This document shows, piece by piece, positions 7,591 to 16,069 of a stretch of DNA of 64,000 bases. Position numbers and translations under genes: made by a program. This DNA is from Fibrobacterota bacterium. Its GTDB lineage: Bacteria; Fibrobacterota; Chitinivibrionia; Chitinivibrionales; Chitinispirillaceae. The DNA lies in assembly GCA_023459055.1 (NCBI GenBank), contig JAEWVR010000009.1, positions 216,680 to 280,679 of the forward strand, written 5' to 3'. Each line of letters starts with the position of its first letter. Position 1 is the first letter of the stretch. Below the pieces are notes generated by a model. The model had not been told where the DNA came from and made no database searches. It saw only the letters and a list, made by a program, of their open reading frames with translations.

Positions 7591-10296
7591 CTACGCCTGA
7601 TATATTTTTGAAAACGCTTGTGCCGGCATTTTTCCTTCTGCAAGCAAAGGATTAACTCTGTAATCAACACGGGTATCTATGTCGTCATGATCAAACCCAA
7701 GAATTGTTGATTCATCAAGTTTTTCCCGTATAATCAACCGTGCGGTTGCACTTGTATCCTCACGCTGCTCTTTTGATAACTGTTCATCATGCTCACCAAG
7801 GACAAGTACGATTTTTTCCCAATGATCATAAAAGTATTCCTGAAGCAGTGGGATAATTTTTGATGAAAAGCATTTGTTAAGATCACTGAGATTTTGTACA
7901 TTACAAAAATATGCATGGCCGAGTTGAAGGTCTCTGCCTGCGAGAAGCTTGATTCGATTGTTTAATGCAGATAAGAGGCTTCTCAGATTTATCGATCCAT
8001 TTTCAATCTGCCCAACACCATCAGATCCTTTAATAACATCCGGTTCAGGCATCAGTTCAATAAAATCAAAACGCCGGCGTAATGCAATATCAAGCAGTGC
8101 AATACTACAGTCGGCAGTGTTCATTGTTCCTATGATGTCAACATTGTGAGGAATACCGAAACTGTTACCGGAATACGGGAGTGTTACCTCAACTGCTTTA
8201 TTACTATCAATTATCTGGCCATTTTTATCATAATGAATGCGTTTGTCTGGTTCGATCATTGTAATAAGTTCACCAAAAATTTTGGATATATTTCCCCGAT
8301 TTATCTCATCAATGAATAATGCATACCGGTTTTTCGGATCAAGACGCGCACGATTACAGATTTTTAAAAAGACACCAGGCCGAATATCATAACTGATCTG
8401 TCCGTTATCATTACATACCGGCCGTAACCCCTCGATAAATTCCTCATATCCGTATGATTGGTGAAAAGTGACAAATTCATATCGCTTTACAGTGGTTACA
8501 GTTTGCTTGTTTTTATTTAACAGCATATCGATTGATTCTGCAGTATCTGGAGCGTTACTTCGCCAATTTTCAACGAGTGACCAACTCGAGTCTTCATTTT
8601 TGTCAAATACGAATGGCTGCTGACGTTGGGTTGAGTTGACAGTTTTCGAATCCTGAGGAGTGTGCATTTGCAATGTACCCCAGATTGTTGCGCGTAGATT
8701 TTTACAACTGCTCAGTGCCAGTTTCATTTGTACAGCATTATGTTCTGCAATCTCTGTAACCGAAATCGTATTTCTATTGCTTTCTGCCATTGTGTACAGT
8801 ATTACTTCCCACCAGGTAGCATTAGTGACAAACTCACGTAATGATTCCATTTGAGAATCACGGGATGATTCAACGGTAGATACATAACGTGGGATCCAAT
8901 TGTTAAATATCTCATACGTTTTACCGGTGCCTGGTGGACCGTAGAGAATAACGTTTTGTGGTTGATAAATTTCCATATAGTTTTTTTCCAGAGTTTCAGA
9001 ATTTGTTTCCTGAACATAATCTATTATTTCACTTTTATTTTTAAATCCAATAATGGGCTGAACATTCGACTGTGTTGGTTCACTGTAGTTTCTAAAGTAA
9101 ACAAAATCTGATGTGTTCAATGGTTCTGACAACCTTGTCATTTCATCAATTAAATATGCGACTTTTGCTTGTTTCCCATCATCATTATAATCATTAAATG
9201 ATTCCTTATATTCCGCAGCATCAGACCAGTCTTTATTTTTATAATCTGCGGCTTCTGCAAAATCAATAACATTTGCTCTATATGTAACTTCTTTTTCCTG
9301 AGAAAAATAGAAATAGAAACTGCCATCATTCTCTATTTTCTTTCTTAAAGCTTGTAGTGTTGCATTTGTGCCAGTAGGCCGAATGTGCCACCACATGACA
9401 TAGGTTTTATGTGTTTTTAATTTTTCAATCGCAGCATCTTTCCACTCATAACTATCGCATGCGATTAGTCCTGTAATATCAGGTTCTTCATTTTTACGCC
9501 ACCTGCTAACAAGTGGCTCACTATAGAAAGATAGCTCTTTTGTTTGGTATTCTGATTCAAGCTTTTTTCTCAAATCAAGTAGATGTTGATCTATTGCAAC
9601 AAGCCTTATTTCTTTTAGATTTGAATCTGGAACAGAATTAAATGCAGCAAGTATTTTTCTTTTTTCGTTAATTGATGAATAATCTTCATATTCGTCTGGA
9701 AACAAAAAATAACTTATCATGTGACGAAATTGTCGTCTGTCACTTTCCTTAATTTCAACCAGCCATTCTCCCCAAGCCCAAGCATCTTTAAGAATAGTTG
9801 TACGATACTCATCTTTTTCTCCAAGTAATGTTTGGAACATCAGAATAGAATAGCGTACTTCATACCATAACCCGGTTAAATAAGCCTGACCGCAGCTACC
9901 AACACCACGAAGTACATCATCGGTTAAGTATAATTCAGGAATATTCTCATTTAGTCCAGTCCAATTCCATAGTGTTTTAATTCGTTCCCTTTTAGTTGCA
10001 ACTTTCCAGTTTTTTTGATATGGGAAAAGTAATAAAAGCCAGATTATTTCGGTCATAAGTACTTTTGCAGCGATTGATGCCGGTTTGATCTGCTTCTCAA
10101 GTTTATCCCAAAATGTATTTTCTGATTCATCTAAATTTTCAACAAAGTACTTAACGAGTTCGGAAAATGCTTCGGGCGTCCAGCTTTGTACTGTTGATGA
10201 GAAAATTGATTTTTGTGAACCGAAAACCTTTTCTTTCCATATCGTAACCACATTTAAAATCGGTTCTATTGAGTATTCTGGATGATATCTGCTCAT
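7591..10296 (-). CDS. mcrB: McrB-type AAA+ GTPase with large N-terminal recognition half
   Basis: A 901-residue motor subunit. The C-terminal half is an AAA+ GTPase: G-P-P-G-T-G-K-T near residue 454, F-I-D-E-I-N-R-G-N near 660, and the McrB signature G-T-M-N-T-A-D-x-S near 724 followed by R-R-R-F. The N-terminal ~290 residues are a helical domain of a type seen on some McrB-like ATPases. Residues ~295-420 form an alpha/beta segment with aromatic residues (M-W-W-H-I-R-P, F-Y-F-Y-F-S) that could be an EVE/PUA-type modified-base reader, which I cannot prove. It lacks the short DUF3578-type N-domain of E. coli McrB. It is followed by mcrC after two bases. A 169-base gap with a small inverted repeat separates it from the AlbA_2 gene upstream. 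Confidence 0.9.
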   Translation of the reverse strand: MSRYHPEYSIEPILNVVTIWKEKVFGSQKSIFSSTVQSWTPEAFSELVKYFVENLDESENTFWDKLEKQIKPASIAAKVLMTEIIWLLLLFPYQKNWKVATKRERIKTLWNWTGLNENIPELYLTDDVLRGVGSCGQAYLTGLWYEVRYSILMFQTLLGEKDEYRTTILKDAWAWGEWLVEIKESDRRQFRHMISYFLFPDEYEDYSSINEKRKILAAFNSVPDSNLKEIRLVAIDQHLLDLRKKLESEYQTKELSFYSEPLVSRWRKNEEPDITGLIACDSYEWKDAAIEKLKTHKTYVMWWHIRPTGTNATLQALRKKIENDGSFYFYFSQEKEVTYRANVIDFAEAADYKNKDWSDAAEYKESFNDYNDDGKQAKVAYLIDEMTRLSEPLNTSDFVYFRNYSEPTQSNVQPIIGFKNKSEIIDYVQETNSETLEKNYMEIYQPQNVILYGPPGTGKTYEIFNNWIPRYVSTVESSRDSQMESLREFVTNATWWEVILYTMAESNRNTISVTEIAEHNAVQMKLALSSCKNLRATIWGTLQMHTPQDSKTVNSTQRQQPFVFDKNEDSSWSLVENWRSNAPDTAESIDMLLNKNKQTVTTVKRYEFVTFHQSYGYEEFIEGLRPVCNDNGQISYDIRPGVFLKICNRARLDPKNRYALFIDEINRGNISKIFGELITMIEPDKRIHYDKNGQIIDSNKAVEVTLPYSGNSFGIPHNVDIIGTMNTADCSIALLDIALRRRFDFIELMPEPDVIKGSDGVGQIENGSINLRSLLSALNNRIKLLAGRDLQLGHAYFCNVQNLSDLNKCFSSKIIPLLQEYFYDHWEKIVLVLGEHDEQLSKEQREDTSATARLIIREKLDESTILGFDHDDIDTRVDYRVNPLLAEGKMPAQAFSKIYQA

Positions 10297-10420
10297 AGAT
10301 GCTCCATTTGGATGTTATTCTGTTTACTAAACAGATAAATTAAATAATTGACATCTAACTTTATTCCATCTATTATTTTAATTTAGCTCAGCTACCAATG
10401 TGTAGTCAGAGGTGACCCTA

Positions 10421-10440
10421 ACGCCCGGTCTGAAGGGCGT
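10421..10440. repeat. small GC-rich inverted repeat between AlbA_2 gene and mcrB
   Basis: ACGCCC and GGGCGT pair around an 8-base loop in the 169-base gap. T-rich sequence follows only on the plus strand, so it would be a terminator only for plus-strand transcription. For the minus-strand genes it may be a weak attenuator or simply a REP-like palindrome. Confidence 0.45.
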
Positions 10441-10465
10441 CCTTCTTTTTTCTGCTTTAACACAA

Positions 10466-12046
10466 TTAACCTTTGTTTACCTGTTGATTTTTTAAAACTC
10501 TTTTGCCGCCATTTGTCAACTTGTACTTTTGTAAACGACTGTTAGGTTTTTCCGGGATTGTCTGCTCAATTTTCCTATTTTCAAGCAATTGACGTATTGC
10601 TTCATTCAACTGTCCATCCGGTTTTTGCTTTCCGAGAATTTTTGCGATTTCGACTTTTCCATACTCATCGTTGTTTAGAATCGTCAGAACACGCAGTTCA
10701 ATTGAAATTGCTGACTCTGCCTTTTGACTCTGCCCTGACTCTGCCTTTTGACTCTGCCCTGACTCTGCCTTCTTTAGATTTTCCCGCTTTGGCCTCGAAG
10801 TCATTGTTGATTCGTGAATTGGAATTGTTGTAAGAAAATAGGTCCGTTCATCATCGGTTTCGAAAATAGGTGCAGGTGAACCATTATTTTGACATGCCCG
10901 CTTAATTTTAGGAATTCCTGTTCCCCTGCCTTCTGTCAAGCTTAGTTCCTTAAGAAAATCACCAATTCTTCGATTTCTGTAATCCCGTGCAACGACACGC
11001 TCATTTTTAAGTGCCTTATTGTCAACAGGTGGAACTGGTCCTGGAAATGATAGAATTTCTATTCGATCCAGCCTGACACTGATTTCGATTGTATTAGGGA
11101 TATCGTAGCCCCGATGGTATACTGCGTTTGCAAGCGATTCCTCAATTGCCTCATATGGATAATTAAAGAAACGAATTGCTTTTGCATTTCCGGGAATCTT
11201 TCTCACGTACTCTGAAATGTGCATATTTTTCAAATAGTTTAACGATTCAACCAGCTGCAAATGTACAGGCCCGGAAAATGTTTTTTCAACGAAAGAGTCC
11301 CCTATGTCATCATTGTATTCAACAATCTCTATTCGAGCACCAGTAAAATATTTTTGTGGGTTTCTGCAAAAAAACAAAAGACCTGCATTGATTGGACGAA
11401 GCATTTCGTCAGGCCCCCGGGCGATTTGTAGCTGACGGCAAAGATCTTCAACAGGTAATTTATGAGCAGTATGATAAAGATCACTACCAGTCTGCTGTAA
11501 AAAGGTACGAATCAATCCTACATCGATGTCGTCAAGTGATGCGTTATGATTGATACGATCATCATAAGGGACTTTTGCAGTACAATTTAAAAGGTCCAAT
11601 TCTGTTTGCCCACTAGCCTTTACAGTAGTAGACATTCTTCGCACATAGTAAGCAGATCCAGCTTTATTGTCAAGTGATACTGGTGCTTTGTATGGTCGGA
11701 CATCACCACCCGGACACCATAAGATTAAAATGTGTTTTCCGTTATATTGTTCTGGAAAAACGATCGGAAAGTAATGGGGATATATTCTGTTGCATAGTTC
11801 AACCAATTTTTTTTGTATGGCATCAATCTGATCGGCATTTAGTCCGATGGGAGGTAATACAGGTAAACCATCCTTTTCTGCAATACCTATAAAGATATAA
11901 CCACCACCGATATTGTGAAGATCATTTGCAAATGCACATACTGTATGTACTATATCCTGAGGATTCCACCCGGATTTGTATTCTATTCTTTCTGATTCTA
12001 TTGTCTTACCAGACAGGATTTGTTCAAGACTTATTGGCAACGGCAC
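10466..12046 (-). CDS. AlbA_2 / HATPase_c_4 ATP-binding regulator-type protein
   Basis: A 526-residue protein. The N-terminus is an AlbA_2 (Schlafen-type) domain: E-R-I-E-Y-K-S-G-W near residue 20, then A-F-A-N-D and G-G-Y-I-F-I-G-I. The central part has the HATPase_c_4 pattern (E-E-S-L-A-N-A-V-Y-H-R near 303, G-R-G-T-G-I-P-K near 373). The C-terminus is a winged helix after a linker with an 8-residue tandem repeat (K-A-E-S-G-Q-S-Q). Such proteins are often annotated as putative transcriptional regulators and are common in defence islands. I chose GTG at 12046 because AAGGAG lies seven bases before it. An in-frame ATG 42 bases further upstream lacks such a site. It lies 63 bases behind the methylase gene, probably in one transcript. 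Confidence 0.82.
   Translation of the reverse strand: MPLPISLEQILSGKTIESERIEYKSGWNPQDIVHTVCAFANDLHNIGGGYIFIGIAEKDGLPVLPPIGLNADQIDAIQKKLVELCNRIYPHYFPIVFPEQYNGKHILILWCPGGDVRPYKAPVSLDNKAGSAYYVRRMSTTVKASGQTELDLLNCTAKVPYDDRINHNASLDDIDVGLIRTFLQQTGSDLYHTAHKLPVEDLCRQLQIARGPDEMLRPINAGLLFFCRNPQKYFTGARIEIVEYNDDIGDSFVEKTFSGPVHLQLVESLNYLKNMHISEYVRKIPGNAKAIRFFNYPYEAIEESLANAVYHRGYDIPNTIEISVRLDRIEILSFPGPVPPVDNKALKNERVVARDYRNRRIGDFLKELSLTEGRGTGIPKIKRACQNNGSPAPIFETDDERTYFLTTIPIHESTMTSRPKRENLKKAESGQSQKAESGQSQKAESAISIELRVLTILNNDEYGKVEIAKILGKQKPDGQLNEAIRQLLENRKIEQTIPEKPNSRLQKYKLTNGGKRVLKNQQVNKG
10711..10770. repeat. 24-bp tandem repeat inside the AlbA_2 gene
   Basis: Two and a half in-frame copies of a 24-base unit (CTGACTCTGCC-TTTTGACTCTGCC) encode the K-A-E-S-G-Q-S-Q linker. 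It is a likely hot spot for length variation between strains. Confidence 0.85.
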
Positions 12047-12109
12047 AGGATGACTCCTTTTGGTAATGTGACATTTGGTAACTGACAATAATATACAAAA
12101 TGTATGGAT

Positions 12110-15100
12110 TCATTCTAACTCCCCATGTTCCAGCCGATCCCAGGCCTCGAGCACCAGCCTCCGTGTACGATACTCGCCGAATTCCCGCATCTCTTTATCT
12201 TTTAATACACGAAATGTTTCTGAGGGATAGTCTTCACCGAACAGATCTGATGGGTCGAGAATGTAGCGAAGCTCGTCACGATTGAGACCATAGAGTTTTG
12301 CGTAGTATGCGTCAAGCTCGGCACGCAGTTGTGCTCTTCTGTCAATGTTGAACGTAAATGGTTCACCATCGTACCCAAGGTCGTGTGCAAACGATGTGAG
12401 ATCGTGGGATGTGAAAGTGAGTTCGAGGACTCGAGATGTAATAAAATGAATATCTGTATCATTGTATTTTGATGGTGGAAGATTCACGATTTGTTTTTTA
12501 TAATGATATTTTAAGTGAACACCACCTATCTTTTGACGAGTTACATAGTCGTGAACAATAGAACATTGATCTGCAAGAAGACAGGGTAAAATTTCTATTG
12601 TTTGGTTGGGAAACATTAATAAAAAGGTGTCTCCTACAGCCGAAATAGGAATAATTCCAGCAATAACAGTTCGTTCGTTTGTTGCATTTGTAATATCCCG
12701 CCAACCTAATAGCCACTTCATTAGCCATTTCTTTGACAGCAATGCATCATCAATATGTTTTTGATGTACCCAGTATCTCGGAAGTGCGACCGCATTTGGA
12801 TCCCGTTTCTCTTCTGTTGTCATATCCCGTGTATCTTCACCATTAGCCCCATAGGTAGCCCAACGATGATCGTATTGATGCACCATTTTTGCTTCGTAGA
12901 GCGGCAGATACTGGTCACTCCCGCATGAAAATACAGCGCCTTGAAGCTCGCCGCCCATCGATTCCAATTGATTACGGGTTTTAAAAAGATGGCTGTCCGT
13001 TGACATATCAAATAATCGGGCAAATGAAATACCCCAAGGATTACCATCTTCTCTGTTTTCGTCAATAAGCACTGTTGAAGCACGATAGATCTTTTTTGTC
13101 AACTCTGCATCATATTGCGACCGGAAGATCGGACACGTCCTCGTATTAGGGTTGAGAAGAGCAATATCGGCTCCCGAAAGTGTGAATTGCCTACGATTAT
13201 CCTGCATCTGTGATGTATTAGTGAGAAAAAATGAAAAGCGTGCTTCTTTACATTTACCAATTGTTAAGCAGCAGAATTTATAACTTCTGTGAACACCTTT
13301 GAACATTGCATCCCGATTTTCAAAATCAATTAAGGAAACAAGTTTCTCATTCTGGCTTATATAAGCAAAAAAGGCTTTAGTAGAATCATCTGTTGCTATA
13401 CCGGATGGAACAATAACACCTGCTCTTCCGGAATTGTTGACAATTTGTGAAAACAGTTCAGCAAAAAGAGCGTATAGATTTACATCACCAACTCCGGTAA
13501 ATGGAAAACGTCCACCCTCATCTTTACCAACGTGTGCAAACAGACTTGCAGCTTCAGCTTCACGGCGTGCATTATTAAATTCCAGATAGATTTTTTTCTC
13601 TGCATCAGAAACACCCGGTGCATAATCTCTTGACGGAAAGCAGTTTTTCGCAAGCATACCCTCCGCAAGCCATGCTATCCGCTGTGCCCGCTCTGCTTTA
13701 TTTTTTGCTTCAGCAACCAAAGGGCTTCGTGACGCAAAAAATTCCTCCTCCTGTAACTTGATACGCTCCCATGGCGGATTCCCTAAAACGCAATCGAAAC
13801 CACCTTTTTTAAACACTTCAGGAAATTCAAGATGCCAGTGAAAAAAACGAAATCTGTCTGCTGTATCCCGAACCAATTTCGCACTATCCTGACTCAACGC
13901 AAGTCCGCCACGAATTTTAAGTATATTTCCGGATGTCGGAATCACACTTTGTAAATTTGCTGTTTTATTAATATAAAAAGCAGCAATGTAAAGATCTTCT
14001 TTAAGGCGCATTTTCTGACGTGCGTTACTATCAAGAAATTCACGGTATTTCTGCTCTTTACGGTTGATATCATCAAGGGTATCTTCCGGCATATCCGACA
14101 GATCGAATTCCGGCAGTACTTCCTCTACAACTGTTTCAAAGAGATCTGTAGCAATTACTTTCTCACTTTTAAGTTCAAGCATCTCCCGATGCGATTTATT
14201 TTCTTTTTTAAGTACCGTACATACTGATTTGTCATCACCGGACAATGGTTTAAATGCCTCATCGGGAATTCCTCTGTCTACTACCGCAGGGTCAAGCACA
14301 CCAACCAGCGCATTGCCACATCGTATATGTGCATCAAGAAACGATAACGGTTTTCCCGGTTCAATCGCCTCAAGCCAGAGCGCTGTTCGTGCAAGCTCTA
14401 TCGCCATGGGATTAAGATCGACACCATAAATACAGTGCGAAATCACTTCGCGCAGTGCATGTCGATACTGCTTATCGGTTGGCTGATCGGGTGCTGCACT
14501 ACGTACCGCATATTCTCCAGCAATTCGACGTGCTGCAGCAAGAAGAAAATGGCCTGATCCGCATGCAGGATCAATTACTTTTATGAAAAGCAGTGCATTG
14601 ACAGTATCAGACGCCTGTTTGTCAAGTGCATTTTTAATAACCGGATCAAGCGCGGATTTAATCAATTCCTTAACAAGTGAATCTGGTGTATAGTATGATC
14701 CAGTCAGTTTACGGGCATTTCCTTTTGACAGATCATCACTGCCTGCATAAACAAAACGCCACGGTCTGTTTTCAAATTGAATTTGCGGTACCAGTTCAAG
14801 GAGCGATTCATAGACACTGCCAAGTTCCTCACTATCCATATCACGATAGTTAATGCGTGTAAGCGTTGCACCAAGTTTAAAAAATGACAAATGATGCAAT
14901 GCAGTAAGCAACGCCTGATTACTTATTGACGAACTATCAATATCCGGACACTGGTCCGATGCAAATAACCCTCCTAAAGCAGGAAGTGCAAGTTCTTTTT
15001 GACCATGAGCAAGTGATGTGAAAACGATTTTCAACTGTTGCCAGCAATCGCTGTAATCATCCTGACGTAATCGTTTACGGGCCTTTTCCCTTAAGACTGC

Positions 15101-16069
15101 ACAACTATACCCTTTATGATAACGCTCCTGAATATCGGGAGGCGACTGTGGATCAAGCAGTAAACCCCGTTCTTCGGTGGTTGACAAAAAGATTATCCTG
15201 TATACCAGACGTAAAAGCTGTAATTGATATCCTTTAATGTCAAGTTTGCCGGTTTCGATACTGTCCCGAAGCAAAGCATTATCCTTATGCGCAAGAAAAC
15301 CATTACCAAGCGTTTCAAGGGCACTTGTTACACCAATACGTAATTTTTCAACAACCCGTTCACCAGTTCCCAGTGCTTCATCCCGCCACTGTTCGAGAAT
15401 TGATGACAATGCGCCATTTGCAACGGGAGTTAGTCGGCTCGCATGCAGTAACTGATACATAAGCGCAAAATCGGCATATAGCTCTTCAGTAAACATCATA
15501 GCAAAATCTATCTCAAGCCATGCCGGACGTGTAAGACTGTGATTATCGCGATAAACACGAAGGAACATTCCATTACAGACAAATCCATAAACGGCCGTAT
15601 CCATTGCATTTAGATATTCCTGCATTAATGCTGATGGTGATCGGCGTCTTCCATTGTCTCCGAATTGTGGCTCACTTTTATCAAATTCATTTTCAGGTCC
15701 GATACACAAAACCGGAACAGTTCCTGCACATGCCATTCTGTTGACTGAAAATATTCTGTCATCAAGTATCTGAGGTTCCACTGGAACCATGTCCTCATAA
15801 CCAAGTATTACCGCAAGTAGTTTATCATGCCACATTGTAAATTGCTGCTGATCATCACTACGATTTTTTACTGCACAATAGTCCTGCCATAGTGCAGCAG
15901 CCATGCGGTATGCCCGTGCTATTTCATCACGTAAACGAAGCCCTTTTGGAACATTATAGTCAGCGTCAGCAGACCACTTTGCTTTACCGCTGCGCACAGT
16001 GTCAATCATTACATTCGGAAATATCCCACCTTCAACCTTAATCGACTGAAGTACCTCACGATTAATCAT
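12110..16069 (-). CDS. large Eco57I-type N6-adenine DNA methylase (DISARM DrmMI-like)
   Basis: A 1319-residue protein. Methylase motif I (V-I-D-P-A-C-G-S-G-H-F) lies near residue 500 and motif IV (G-N-P-P-W) near 763, the arrangement of gamma-type N6-adenine methylases of the Eco57I/PglX/DrmMI kind. The ~480-residue N-terminal region and the long C-terminal region, which probably holds target recognition, match the oversized architecture of such proteins. No PD-(D/E)xK nuclease motif is visible. The start ATG overlaps the stop of the upstream SNF2 helicase gene (TGATG). The pairing with an SNF2 helicase and a DUF1998 helicase points to a DISARM/Druantia-related defence system in which this enzyme marks self DNA. 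The exact system name is inference. Confidence 0.85.
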   Translation of the reverse strand: MINREVLQSIKVEGGIFPNVMIDTVRSGKAKWSADADYNVPKGLRLRDEIARAYRMAAALWQDYCAVKNRSDDQQQFTMWHDKLLAVILGYEDMVPVEPQILDDRIFSVNRMACAGTVPVLCIGPENEFDKSEPQFGDNGRRRSPSALMQEYLNAMDTAVYGFVCNGMFLRVYRDNHSLTRPAWLEIDFAMMFTEELYADFALMYQLLHASRLTPVANGALSSILEQWRDEALGTGERVVEKLRIGVTSALETLGNGFLAHKDNALLRDSIETGKLDIKGYQLQLLRLVYRIIFLSTTEERGLLLDPQSPPDIQERYHKGYSCAVLREKARKRLRQDDYSDCWQQLKIVFTSLAHGQKELALPALGGLFASDQCPDIDSSSISNQALLTALHHLSFFKLGATLTRINYRDMDSEELGSVYESLLELVPQIQFENRPWRFVYAGSDDLSKGNARKLTGSYYTPDSLVKELIKSALDPVIKNALDKQASDTVNALLFIKVIDPACGSGHFLLAAARRIAGEYAVRSAAPDQPTDKQYRHALREVISHCIYGVDLNPMAIELARTALWLEAIEPGKPLSFLDAHIRCGNALVGVLDPAVVDRGIPDEAFKPLSGDDKSVCTVLKKENKSHREMLELKSEKVIATDLFETVVEEVLPEFDLSDMPEDTLDDINRKEQKYREFLDSNARQKMRLKEDLYIAAFYINKTANLQSVIPTSGNILKIRGGLALSQDSAKLVRDTADRFRFFHWHLEFPEVFKKGGFDCVLGNPPWERIKLQEEEFFASRSPLVAEAKNKAERAQRIAWLAEGMLAKNCFPSRDYAPGVSDAEKKIYLEFNNARREAEAASLFAHVGKDEGGRFPFTGVGDVNLYALFAELFSQIVNNSGRAGVIVPSGIATDDSTKAFFAYISQNEKLVSLIDFENRDAMFKGVHRSYKFCCLTIGKCKEARFSFFLTNTSQMQDNRRQFTLSGADIALLNPNTRTCPIFRSQYDAELTKKIYRASTVLIDENREDGNPWGISFARLFDMSTDSHLFKTRNQLESMGGELQGAVFSCGSDQYLPLYEAKMVHQYDHRWATYGANGEDTRDMTTEEKRDPNAVALPRYWVHQKHIDDALLSKKWLMKWLLGWRDITNATNERTVIAGIIPISAVGDTFLLMFPNQTIEILPCLLADQCSIVHDYVTRQKIGGVHLKYHYKKQIVNLPPSKYNDTDIHFITSRVLELTFTSHDLTSFAHDLGYDGEPFTFNIDRRAQLRAELDAYYAKLYGLNRDELRYILDPSDLFGEDYPSETFRVLKDKEMREFGEYRTRRLVLEAWDRLEHGELE

